Assembly: GCA_001599595.1 (NCBI GenBank)
Contig: BCHH01000014.1
Coordinates: forward strand, 133,587-197,586
Direction of reading: 5' to 3'
Source of the DNA: Beverwykella pulmonaria
Taxonomy: Eukaryota; Ascomycota; Dothideomycetes; Pleosporales; Melanommataceae
Length of the DNA: 64,000 nt
Shown: positions 53,583 to 64,000 of the stretch, piece by piece
Numbering within the stretch: the first letter of the stretch is position 1
Layout: each line of letters opens with the position of its first letter
The notes under the pieces: model-generated
Databases searched by the model: none
Told to the model about the DNA's origin: nothing
Seen by the model: the letters and a program-made list of their open reading frames with translations, nothing else
Program-made: the position numbers and the translations under genes

Positions 53583-56500
53583 GTGGGTGACGGTGCTAGT
53601 GTTCTCGGTGAAGATGTCGGGCTGGGTTATGTGGTTTGAGTGACGGCTCTGCTTGAGACGTGGGTGTCTCGAGGGCTGGGGCGCAGCCCAGAGAATGTTA
53701 TTGGAAAGCCCGCAAAACAGCGTACGTTCGTTGGCGATCCACGATGGAAATCAAGTTCGGGACGGGGAGGTGGGTGTGGGCGTTCTTGTTATAAGAAGTC
53801 ACGGTGAAGGGCTTCGTCCGCCGGGGAGGGCGAAGCGTAGAAGGAGAGTGTAATGCTGGCGATGGTCGTGGAAGGTAGCAGCAGGATCGAGGCGATTACA
53901 AACGCGGGTGCGCGAGCGCTTGAGGAAGATTCGCAGATTCGGGTCCCCGGGTTTTGTCAGTGGCAGGTACAGTGGCTGAGCGGTGGGCGGGCTAAGACGA
54001 TCGGCAAGCGGATGATGATGTCGTGGTAAGTTTCGGCAGACGCAGGCAGGTTACAACGGCGGACTTGGTACGGGAGCAAAAGCAGGACACGAGGGCGCGA
54101 AAGAAGCGGAGGGAGGCAGCTAAGGCGGGTTGTGGAACTTGTATAACATGCGGGGATGGCAACCGTGGGAGAACGTGCACTGCCGCCCGCTTTTCGAGGT
54201 GCGCGATTTATTTGCTGGAAAGCGACTAAAACGAATCTGATTTCCACGACCATCAATCACTTGGTGAGCAGCAGTACGCCCGTCGTCAACAAAGCGCGGC
54301 AGCTGTGTCGACGCACCCAGTCAGCGGCCCTGCGCAGGAGACTCAGCAGCACCGCAGACCGTGACCGTTTCCGCGACCTCACAGCTCTATTCTTGTACTG
54401 CATCGGGCAAGCATGATATATACACTGAACACGTCCGACGTATTCCCCCTTGTGGCGGGCACAGTGGGACGGTATGAGGCCACCATCCAATCCTCTTGTC
54501 TCTTTGCTAGCTTCGTTGCGTTGAAGGCAGAAGCAGCAGCTAGGCGAGCACCGCGCGTGTGCATGTCTTTGTCCATTTCCCTCTTCTCCTCTTCTGACTG
54601 ACCACGCGGATGAGGACTGAAGACACTTCCGCGCCTCCAATTTGCAGAATTGCATTGGTAATCAGCAGCAAGCGCTGGGAAGAACTTGTCGTCGCCGCCT
54701 CCAGTGACGTCTTGGTGTGCACGTGCACGCATATCTCTAAAGTCAAATTTCAAGAATTTTTTCAACAACTTTTCAACAAAGACATGCGTCGATCAAACCA
54801 CGTCGGCCCACCGCGCCCGCCGCCCTTCTCGTTGCACTGCGAGGGGCAGCTTCGGGAAGCGTGAGCAGAAAGCACAGCAGGTCCTCCCGAGGTCGTTCGA
54901 CCCGCCCAGTGCTCCGCAACCTATTCTCGCCCTCCACCGCATGCCCTCCTCCTAGTGGTTGTCCAGGCCGGCTGGACGCAACAATTATCACCACCACGGT
55001 CGCTGTATGACCGCGTCGCTCCCTTACCGTATCCTGCACGCCCTTGTGCTCGCTATTGAAGCTTGAAGCGAGCTGCAGCTGCCCCGTACCTCTTTGCTGC
55101 TGCCCCGCACCCGTCGTGCTCCTCCATGCACAACAACGGCCAGATGCCGCAGCTGCCCGCCAGTTGTCCTTCCTCAAGTCCTGCACGCCGCATGTCCTGC
55201 ACGTCGCATGTTCATTCTCCCGAGCCCAACAGTTAGCAACGAGCCATCCAGTCATATATGCCTCAGGCGCCGCCCACCATCCCATGCACTCAGCGAACCT
55301 GTCTCATACTGCAATACTCCTGCAAGCCTCACGCACAGCCGCGTCTGTCCATTCGATGCTCGCACTGACCTCCTCCGAATCCGCCCTCATGGTTAGGCCC
55401 ATTCACTCGGGCCCGGAGTACCGAGGCCTGGCATTCCGTTGTCGCCCTTCTTCCCATTGGCCGCGATGCGGCAGGCCCCATACAGCACACTGCGAATTGG
55501 CGTGAATAGCCCCGAAAAGTCTGCCAAGTTTTCGCTTCTACCTGCCCTTGGCCAGGTACTAAATTGCTTATCCCTCAACGCTAACGTGGTATTTCCAAGC
55601 AAAGTGTGGAGCACTGCGGGACGGCTCGAGCAGAAGCTGTTGGTGAGCTTGAGCTCATCGCAGCGAAGCGGTCTGACATCCAGCAACCGTCGGGACTTGG
55701 CAGCTGTAACAGAGCACACAGCAATGAGTGCATTCTGCCAGATAAGCAATCAATCCTGCAAATCAGGCCCTGTTCCACCTCCCCAAATGTAATATCCATC
55801 GTTGATGCGCCGAGCCTGTGGCCCTCTACTTCGAATCCATTGGACATTTATTTCCAGGGACAGAACATGGCTTGCCTTGCAGCGGCACTTGTAATTTCAT
55901 GAACTCAGGTTTATCAATTGCATCTCTGTCGAGAATGGCAACGAAAATCACGCACGGCAGCAGATGCACTGCAAATCTCCTGGTGGGCCATTATTTCGTC
56001 CCATTGCACTCCAAGATTGCAGGTTACGTATTAGCTTCGACGTACGACTGCTGTCCGTATCTTCCTCGGCAGATTTGTGATGGATATACGGTATATGTCG
56101 GGTTATATGTCATAAAATCCAGATTTGGCAACACAACTATATCTTTGCTCTTGGCCATCAGCAGACGCCATTCATCTAGAGCGATCATCAATTTATACGG
56201 CCATCTCCAGATTTTGGGTGGCTGCCAGTTCTCTGTGAGCTTTATACGCTTGCGGTTCCACCAGATACAGTCGAAGATGTCGAATAACTCGGCTTGAATA
56301 ATAGATGCATGGTGATCCACATCTAACTCACGCGCCTAGCCCTAGGGTCACGTGAAAGTCTTGGTATTTGCCACTGGCTGATGAAGTCTCCGGAAAATCT
56401 CCGAAGTGCTAAAAAGCCAACACCATGAGTTTGGCAGCATATATAGGAAGGTGGAATTCATGTGTATTACATAGTTGGTCCTATCGGGGCTGCAAAATCG

Positions 56501-58937
56501 CTGCTAAAAAGGCTCATTTGTTATGGTGTACCCACCGCACATGACTCTAGAACCAGTAGTATCTTTCGCGTTATCAGGCCTGATAATTCGTTACCATTTG
56601 CTGTAGAAGACCAAATATCCTTGGGAAATATGCTCAGTTCTCCTGGTGGAGGCTTTGCATATCCATATGTCGTCATCTCGCTCGATGATCCAGACCATGC
56701 CTTGCCACAAGCATTGCTTTTTAGTCGATCGCATCATCTCCACTACCACAAAACAATTCATTCAATTCGTCAAAAACTGCACTTCTCTAGCTACATACAA
56801 TGTGTCATTTGCCGCCTAAGATAGGGTCTGGCATGTGTCACGCGAGGAGATTCCGTCGGAGTTGCAGTCCTTTGCGTTCTTCCATTCGACACCACTGCCT
56901 TGCTGAAGGAAAAATTGACGGACTAGACAGTATCAATTGCCACACCCGATCGTGGAGTTTATCAAACCGGTTCCTTGCATGGTATCAGTAGTAATTGAGA
57001 CATATATCTCCAAGACCGATCTCCATCTACGATAGCGGGAACAACAGCGCTGAGTTGGATGAGGAGGCTAAGCTAACTTCTCGTTTCAGCACGCGTCGCA
57101 GCGTGCAGCTAGGTTTTTAGACAGGATGCCTGTCAGCTCAATTGAACGCCGCAGCAGACTTCACAACCGTCCCTCAAAATCGAAGGCATTGTATTAAAGA
57201 GCTAGCTCGATCTATGTCTCGACGGTTTGGCTGAATGACGTTCCATTAAGCTTTCCTCACCCTTGCAAACCTTATACGTCGAGAGCTGAAGGTTCGAATT
57301 TCTTCAACTCACTAATGCGCCTCGAGTATCTCGACTACGGTACACTTCTCTCTTCGTTTCTCACTTGATGCTGGTACAATCGGGTAAGGACTCAGCAGTA
57401 CATTATCTCATCAGGTGAGCGACCGACACCTACGTCTCCCTTTGGTCATCTGAATTAGAGTCACGGATTATTTACTTTATGTCACCTCTTGAAGATATAG
57501 CTTTTCACGGTTTACCCGAAACTCTTCCGCTATTGTGATGCGAAGCGTGTTTAAGATAGAAAAAATGCTATTTGCACCAAGATCTTACTACCACAGTACT
57601 AGCGAATGATGAGAGGGGCGTTGTGGACTTCATCGTGCAAAATGGGCTGTGGAAGGTGCCTTTAGGCGTAGAATATGCCATTGAAGAGAAGGCGAAGAAT
57701 ATGCCATGGAATAGAGAGCGAGGATGCCCAGAGACCTTGAGATAAGGATGGAAACGTTCTTGCATGAAAGACAGGTCTTGTAAGTTGATTAAGGAACTAG
57801 AGTTTAGGATATGATAGTTGTTGCTCAGTATCTAGACGTAGCGCGGCAAATGGATAGATGACCAGTCCACAATCGTTCTCGAGTTGCGTTTTGCTGAACT
57901 AATTACTCTCTCGCTGTTATTCCATCTGCATGTAAGTGTGACTGACACCTGATACCCCCATCCAATCAAGCACCGGTAGGGACAAAGATATCACCTTATA
58001 TCCCCTCTATGAGATACAGCAGGGACAGATCTGGTTTAATTAACCCCCTTTGGCTTGTGGCAGATAAACTCCATCTCATTTCCCCACCATCCCTTCTGCT
58101 TCCTTCCGTCATGCAAGCCCAGCAAAAAGTCTAAATGAGATTTCCTACCTTGCACTGCTAATTTCCTCTCTCTTCATAATCTCACCATTTTCCTAGTTTG
58201 ATATGTAGACTTTGAATGAAAGAGTGTTCAAGAGTACAGCTTCAATCACTAAATGCGTCCAAGGACAACTCTGAGAGGCCGGTGATGTGTTACCAATCTA
58301 CGATAAGTTAAACAAACCAACCTCACCTATGGCACTCTTAGTCAAGTCAGATATCTACGATAACTTAGAAGCTACTATGGTCTTTTCTTTCAATCGATTT
58401 GCCACTCTCGCGGGAAACGAGCTCCGACTAGTAGGAAGCCGCCTTTGCAGACTCACAACGCTAAATCAGTGAATTGCTCTGTGCGACGAGTATTAGCTTG
58501 AGAAGACGAACTTGACTATCGGGGGACTCTGCTATCCCTCTTAACTAATTCCTTTGGGGCATTAATATACCGTATTCCTGTTCATCGACCAGACTGATGT
58601 ACGTCAATTTCAGACTGTCTGTGATTGGCAGTGAAACCGCCGATCAATGTAGCAACGATTCAAGCAAAGATGCATGCGGTAGAGAACGCCCTTTTATTCT
58701 CCTTGCTCGTTTCCAGAAAAGCGAAAGGTTTCTGCGATTGCCCATTTCCAATTCTGGGTCGCCCTTTCTATGCATTTTGATCCAATTCGATCCAACACAG
58801 TCAAATATCCTCATGTACATATATCCCACAGTCTAATCCAAAGTGATGATAGCAGTCCCCAATCCTCTCTATCCTTACCAAATCCAACCCTACAACAATT
58901 CTATCTCTCTCCAGGTAGTGCAAGATACAATCTACAC
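53583..58937. other. 5.3 kb stretch without a supported gene
   Basis: Lies upstream of the HAL4-type kinase gene and downstream of the CaMKK-type gene, both minus strand. The first 1.8 kb is GC-rich with many overlapping frames (up to 170 codons at 54773-55285 minus) that look like composition artefacts. The remainder is more AT-rich, with frames at 55818-56297 plus, 56024-56320 minus and 56462-56824 plus that show no domain. It probably includes a long kinase leader and promoter. A non-coding RNA or a decayed element is possible; I see no tRNA, rRNA or terminal repeats. Confidence 0.45.
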
Positions 58938-61663
58938 CTACTTGTCGACCGTAATCGGCGTTGTACTCCTTGAGGTGCCTCTGGGGATTGGCGTGCTACT
59001 CCTACTCCGCTCTTTCTCCTTTCGCTCCTCCTCCCTGACAATCTCCCTCGCCTCATCCACAAGATCCTTCAGCTCGAGAATACTCTTGAGACCCCTACTC
59101 AACTTCGAATCCTTCCCCTCCAACTTCTGCAACTCCCCCCGATCCTCAACATTCTTCTTCGCGCGCTTGACGAGCGTTTTCAGATCGTCTTTGATTTCAC
59201 TGCCGACGGCCTTGCCGGCATTGAAAATATTGTCGTTTTCCCGGATCGATTTCACATACTCAACGCGTCGGGTGAGGTACAATGTAGGGCGGCGGACCTC
59301 TTGGCCTTCTTGTCCCTCTTGACCTTCTCTCTGTTTTAGAATTCGTTGCACTTCTTCTTGGTACGCTGTCTCGTATACATTCATGTCTACGTTCGATGGG
59401 GACTCGGACACGATCATGGCGTCGTCTGCTTGGGGTGGGAAGTCCTCACCCGTACCAATGTTGAGGTAGAGGGTGTCTTCCAGAGGGTCGTGCGCGTGGC
59501 CTTTGCCGATAGGGGTAGAGGGTCCGGAGGTAGAGCTGGAGAATGTGTGGATGGGGGTAGGTTGTGATATAGGAGGCCGGTAGGAAGTACTATCGTGGAT
59601 GACTTTTGCACCTTCGATAGGAAGTGGTTCGAGTGTTATAGGACTATCTGGTGCTGAGGGATTCATGGCGAAATGTTTGCGGGTAAAATCTTCGGTCACC
59701 AATTCATCGATGGTTTGAGGAACTCGACGGTCATTGTCGTCGATCTTGATAGCGTGATGGACGCCTTCGGTCGTCAACGCGCCTTCAATCGGCCGACGGT
59801 TATCTGTGTCTTGAGATTTGGACTTTCGCTTGACTGAAGGCCGTATCTGAAGCGGAGGCTGCACGATACGGGATGGGCTGCCCAGAATACCTTCCATGGC
59901 TTCTGGTCGTTTTCGAAAAAGTAGTTGCTTAAAGCGTTTCACCGCTCGGACCTAATAGTATAGTCAACGCGGGCTGAACTTGGTACGGAGATGGGATTCA
60001 CTTACAACCGTCACTAAATGATCCATATTCTTCGTAATAGCAGCGTTTACTTCTTCATCAGTTGTGTCAACAAGTACGGCAACATTCTCGGATGTTGGCA
60101 GTAGGGGATCTGTTCCCTGCAACGTGACCCAAGGGTGTTCCTGATCAAATCAGCATCCGTATCAACTATAATAAGTGTTATTTATTAGTACATACGCGGA
60201 GTTCTGCCATTTTTATTCTCTTTTCAGGATCCTTTTCTAGGAGTCTTAATAAGAGGTCCCGAAACTGTGGATTGCAAGCCGTGTCAAATTGCAGAGTGTC
60301 TGCCCGTATCGCTTCATACAATTCGATCATGCCGTGCTTCTCAAACGGAATCCTGCCAAACATCAAGCAGTAAAGAGTGACTCCCATGGACCAGATATCC
60401 GCAGCCTTTCCCGAGACTTGGCCGTGTTTGGGGACACACAATTCTGGCGGCATAAAGGCGGGCGAGCCGGCGGATTTTGCAGTCTTCATCTCCCCTTGTT
60501 TGTCGAACATCTCTGACACACCGAAATCGACTATCTTTAGGACGTCATCCTCGGTGATGAGGCAATTGTCGGGCTTGATGTCGCGATGTATAATTCCTTG
60601 GGCATGGACTGCAGTCTCGTCAACGAATGTGTCTAGGCACTATTTGCGACAGACGTACGATATTCAAGGCCTAGGATCATGTCTCGAAACCAGCATCGGC
60701 ACTGCTCCTCGGTGTATGGGTCTGCTCGCTCTTCGAGGCCTACCTGCATCACAACGCCCTTTTTGCACATTTCCATAACCATGTACAACGAGTCCTCATC
60801 GGGGTCGTCGAGCACTTCGATCAAGGAAACGAGATTGGGATGGTTCAGTTTCTTCATGATGGCGATTTCCTCCTTGATGAGCTCCAGAGAGTTGTTCTCT
60901 TCGGCACTCGAGTGTCGATGCAGCGGCGAGTTGAATCCGAGGCCTGCCGCTAGCGCACCCTGCCGCCGCCGCCGTGCGCTGGGTCGACGGAGGAGGTTCG
61001 ACTGGGCGCGTTTCCGCAGGCGGGACTTGGAGAATTCTTTAACAGCCTGTATCTCAGCGCGTCAGCGAGAGCCAATGCCATTGTCGTCGTAGGCCACCCG
61101 CATCACAAGTATGGGTTCACGTGCGCCGCCTCATGGTCCGGTGTGTGCTTGGTGTATTGGGTCCTCACATATTCTTGGCCATACTGGTCCACGGCAAGAT
61201 GCACAGCGCCAAACGACCCTCGCCCGATCTCTTGCTTCACGAGGTACTGGTTGATGCGGTGCTCGGCGGTGCCGTCATCCTGGCTGTTGCTGTACTCGGA
61301 CCTCGCGTTGAGCGTTTCCTGCCGCCACGGTCAGTGCCACGGTCGCCCGACGCGGGAAGAAAAACATTGTGTATACAGAGCTGGGCAGGGCGAACCTTTA
61401 CATGCCTCGTGGAAGAGATTGCGCGCTTGTGGTGTCGGAGAGGGCTGGGGTATGCGGGGGCAGACCTGCGCAAGGCGAGCGTGAGCGGGGCGCACCTCCG
61501 CGATGGAGAGAGCACGACGAGCGGGCAGCACTCACATATACTTCAGTGGGGTCGGTCTGGCCGCCTCTACTGCTGCGGGGACGTCCAAGGTGATTTTGTC
61601 GGAGGCACATACGCTGGGGATGGCTGCTTCGGAGTGCTGCTTCGGCGGAGGCGTGGGCGGCAT
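58938..61663 (-). CDS. CaMKK/SAK1-type serine/threonine protein kinase
   Basis: Seven exons (61536-61663, 61396-61465, 61169-61318, 60659-61046, 60196-60608, 60006-60140, 58938-59951) give 765 residues; introns are 70, 77, 122, 50, 55 and 54 bp. The product starts MPPTPPPKQHSEAAIP. The kinase domain begins near residue 91 (INQYLVKQEIGRGSFGAVHLA), with AVKEFSKSRLRKR, a basic insert (LRRPSARRRRQG), EYLHAQGIIHRDIKPDN near 250, IVDFGVSEMF, and GSPAFMPPELC. This is the layout of upstream kinases of Snf1/AMPK and of CaMK cascades (Sak1, Tos3, Elm1, Ssp1). The C-terminal 330 residues are low-complexity with a coiled coil. The first three exons lie in different frames, so phase and family text (HVKETLNARSEY) were used to join them; those junctions are less certain than the rest. 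Confidence 0.87.
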
Positions 61664-62090
61664 GGCTGCTAGCAGGTGGCTGGCCGATCTGATAATGAGA
61701 ATATTTGATAAGGATGGGCAAGGATAGGTGAGTAAGACGGGTGGAGCGCGGGGAGACGCGGATGGACGGTTGGTGCAGCGCGCCGCGGGCAATTGTCGAG
61801 CAGGCAGCGAGAGCACGGGAAGAGGCAGACGCAGCAGACGCAGAGCGGAGGAGTTGAAGTACGAGTTGAAGTAGGAGGGGGTCGAGGGGTGGAAGACGAG
61901 GTCCGCATGTGTGTGAGAGGGGCTTTTTCAGCCTCAGGCATCAACACCCTAGCAGCAGCCTTGTCTTGCAGCCGTCTCTTCAAGCCCACCAGTCCTCCTT
62001 GGCGGGGGGCCAGACATTGCTTGTGATTGATGCTTGGCTGTTGATGCCGCCAACGTCTACCGTCAAGCAGCAGCAAAGCCGCCACCGACC
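61664..62090. promoter_or_regulatory. Divergent promoter between kinase and Bet5 genes
   Basis: 427 bp between outward-facing start codons. It is GC-rich with purine-rich runs (GGAGGAG, GTGGAAG). Apparent frames of up to 156 codons are shadows. Confidence 0.45.
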
Positions 62091-62652
62091 ATGGTGCTCT
62101 ATTCCTTCTACATCTTCGACCGCCACAGTATGTCTCCACTGCCCCTTCAACCAGCGCACTGGCTCACTACTGACTCCCCTACCAGCCGAGTGCATCTACA
62201 GTCGCCGATGGACGCCGCAGCCCACCTCCGCGGGCGGCAAGACGGCGCGCCCTGTCTCCGGCTCCAGCGTGACCAGCAACGGCGAGGTCGCCACGGGCCG
62301 CAAAGGCATGTCGCACTCGGACGACGAGAAGCTCATCTTCGGCCTGGTCTTTTCGCTGCGCAACATGGTGCAGAAGCTGGGTGGTGAAGACGACACGTTC
62401 CTCTCCTACCGCACCGGCGAATACAAGCTCCACTACTACGAGACGCCCACGCGCATGAAGTTCGTCATGCTCACCGATACGAAGCAGAACAATCTGCGGC
62501 CGTACCTGCACCAGATCTGGGCGAATCTCTATGTCGAGTATGTGGTCAAGAATCCGCTGGCGCCGACGGAGCATCCGGGAGGCATTGGCGTGGCCAATGA
62601 GATGTTTGAGAGGGGGCTGGAGACGTTCATAATGGCTGTGCTGCCAGCGTGA
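62091..62652 (+). CDS. BET5: TRAPP complex subunit Bet5 (TRAPPC1)
   Basis: Exons 62091-62127 and 62186-62652 with a 58-bp phase-1 intron (donor GTATGT, branch CTGAC) give 167 residues, near the usual 140-160. The first exon reads MVLYSFYIFDRH and splices to TECIYSRRW, the conserved Bet5/TRAPPC1 start. Later LIFGLVFSLRNMVQKL, YRTGEYKLHYYETPT and MKFVMLTDT match the longin-like fold of the subunit. Residues about 20-45 hold a Ser/Gly-rich loop insertion common in fungi. TRAPP is a tether and Rab GEF at the Golgi; Bet5 is part of the GEF core. An upstream in-frame ATG at 62034 exists, but the MVLYSFY start is the conserved one. Confidence 0.95.
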
Positions 62653-63076
62653 AGGGAGAAAAGGCAGAAGCTTAACGATGATGGAACGCAGGCCCAGCCG
62701 TGCCGCGGTAGGGTGGACAGGCAGATACAAGAGGCAGACACACAAGGCAGACCACATCCATGCCAGAGCACAAGAAAGCCCTGTGTCGAATGAAGAGCCT
62801 GGTCCGGCACATAAGAAGGGATAGGAAATGCTAGGGAGTGTCTGCCATCCGCTAGCTGGGTTTCCGTACGTAGCTAAGAGGATGGAAATTGGCACGTAGA
62901 AGCATTGTTCTTGACCTCGATTACTTAACGTCTCTCGTTTTATCTATTTCTCTCACACGTTCAGCCCATTAATCCTTGGTATCATGCCCTGAAAACTCCG
63001 TGTTCTCTCCTCCGATTTCCAGAAATTCAATGATGCTACTAACCCAAGAGAATGCCTCCATCTACAGCAACCTGCT
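62653..63076. other. Convergent intergenic region
   Basis: 3' flanks of Bet5 (plus) and Ltv1 (minus). No protein-like frame or repeat is seen. Confidence 0.5.
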
Positions 63077-64000
63077 TCACGTCTTTGACGTCTTCACCCG
63101 AGCAGGCCCCAAGCCTTGCCGAACCTCGTCCAGCTGCTCGAGCCCAGTCTGATACTTGCTCTTCTTGACGAATCTCTTTCCGGACCCCGCCATGGAGTGG
63201 CTGCCGAGGAAGTCATCCATGATACTGTCGAAATCAGACCGAAGAGGTGGTGCTTCGCTTCTCCCCGACATGCCTGACATCCTACTTAGGCCAGACATTT
63301 TGCTCATGCCTGACATCTTGCTCATCCCCGACACCATGGAGGCGTCGTCTGGGAAGTCCTCTGCGGCATACTCCTCCTCGATCTTGTCGAATCGCTGGTC
63401 GAGCAACGTGAGGCCTTCGGTACGATGGAGCGCAGAGGAGGTCATGCTGTAGCTGGAGGGGTTGGTAAGCGCGCCCTTCCGCTTCTTGTGTCGTCCTCCG
63501 GAAGTGAGTGCTGAGGCGCCTGTGAGCACAGAAGACTGGACGTCGGATGGCGCGGCGGCTTTGGTGAATTTGACTGCCTTGGTGTCCTTCTTGAACCTGT
63601 TGAACTCGTCGAGCCAGGCATTGTCTCCCTCTTCGGTGGGCGCGGGCACAGCATCAGGGGCGGGGAGTGAGTCTGGATTTGTGGGCTCTTCGGGGCCTTC
63701 CTTAGACGGTGATGGTGCTGGCGACGAAGCTTTGATTGTGCGGTCTGATTCCCATCCGTCATCGTCCTCCTCTTGCAGATATCGGTCCATGGCATCTTGA
63801 TCGTCAAATCCAAGGGCTTCCCACTCTCTAGGGTCGACTTCTCTGGCGTCGCTCGCGAGCTCCGCAAAGATGTCGTCTTCGTCGTCCACGTAGGCTTCGT
63901 CGTCCAAGGCTTCGAGCACTTCCCTTAGCCGAGGGTCCATATCAGGCTGGAATCCGGCAATTGCATCGGGGACGTTCTGCTGATCTTGGTATGTCATCTT
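63077..64000 (-). CDS. LTV1: Ribosome biogenesis factor Ltv1 (partial, N terminus outside window)
   Basis: The frame is open to the right edge of the window, so the start and N-terminal part are missing; 307 residues are visible. The text matches the middle and end of Ltv1: DMDPRLREVLEALDDEAYVDDEDDIFAEL, DPREWEALGF, WLDEFNRFK, LTLLDQRFDKIEEEYA, and a final FDSIMDDFLGSH with a basic end. Ltv1 helps mature the small ribosomal subunit head and its export in yeast. A local Met-Ser-Gly repeat (SGMSKMSGMSKMSGLSRMSG, about 63270-63340) links two conserved parts. No intron is seen in this part. Confidence 0.9.
   Translation of the reverse strand, partial: KMTYQDQQNVPDAIAGFQPDMDPRLREVLEALDDEAYVDDEDDIFAELASDAREVDPREWEALGFDDQDAMDRYLQEEDDDGWESDRTIKASSPAPSPSKEGPEEPTNPDSLPAPDAVPAPTEEGDNAWLDEFNRFKKDTKAVKFTKAAAPSDVQSSVLTGASALTSGGRHKKRKGALTNPSSYSMTSSALHRTEGLTLLDQRFDKIEEEYAAEDFPDDASMVSGMSKMSGMSKMSGLSRMSGMSGRSEAPPLRSDFDSIMDDFLGSHSMAGSGKRFVKKSKYQTGLEQLDEVRQGLGPARVKTSKT

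Noticed and set aside
54773..55285. 170-codon minus-strand frame
   Set aside because: GC-rich region with long open frames on both strands; no domain or plausible gene structure.
57285..57310. GGTTCGAAT word resembling a tRNA B box
   Set aside because: No matching A box, anticodon stem or acceptor pairing upstream on that strand.

Overview
The window is nuclear DNA of a filamentous ascomycete (Pezizomycotina; a Dothideomycete-like fungus is my guess, not shown). Signs: single genes on both strands without operons, introns mostly 45-80 bp with GT-AG ends and CTRAY-like branch points, a HET/NB-ARC/TPR receptor, a FunK1 kinase, a Zn2Cys6 regulator and a fungal PIG-P. I rebuilt introns by eye from splice signals, reading phase and family resemblance; wherever I give a joined length, the exons sum to whole codons.

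Layout. 1-9.6 kb is gene-poor: an F-box-like relic, a membrane-anchored M24 peptidase (2466-3993), a tail-anchored unknown protein (6174-7580) and short tandem repeats. 9.6-19.6 kb is accessory: a C2H2 zinc-finger protein, a RelA/SpoT-domain protein, a CorA-like membrane protein, a 3'-truncated tRNA relic, and a short-chain dehydrogenase divergent from a Zn2Cys6 regulator. 21-33 kb is conserved housekeeping: Vps18 (HOPS/CORVET), Ctr9 (Paf1 complex) and Sec8 (exocyst). 33.5-47.4 kb mixes an ectoenzyme-like histidine phosphatase, a decayed AT-rich element, a FunK1 kinase, PIG-P (GPI anchor), a peroxisomal acyl-CoA dehydrogenase, and a HET-NB-ARC-TPR receptor whose repeats contain a 706-bp assembly gap. 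48-64 kb is again conserved: a SLP1/SUN-like ER protein, a HAL4/SAT4-type kinase, a 5.3 kb gene-free stretch, a CaMKK/SAK1-type kinase, the TRAPP subunit Bet5, and Ltv1 (cut by the window edge).

Working together. Several genes belong to membrane traffic and ER quality control (Vps18, Sec8, Bet5, PIG-P, SLP1-like), but they are separate transcription units and I see no cluster logic. Only the dehydrogenase/Zn2Cys6 pair looks like a possible regulator-target unit. Main points of interest: the receptor with near-identical TPR repeats and a coding tail cut off by two in-frame stops; a stand-alone (p)ppGpp-synthetase-like protein in a fungus; and small terminal exons (Vps18, PIG-P, the Zn2Cys6 factor) that simple ORF calling misses and that restore conserved protein ends.
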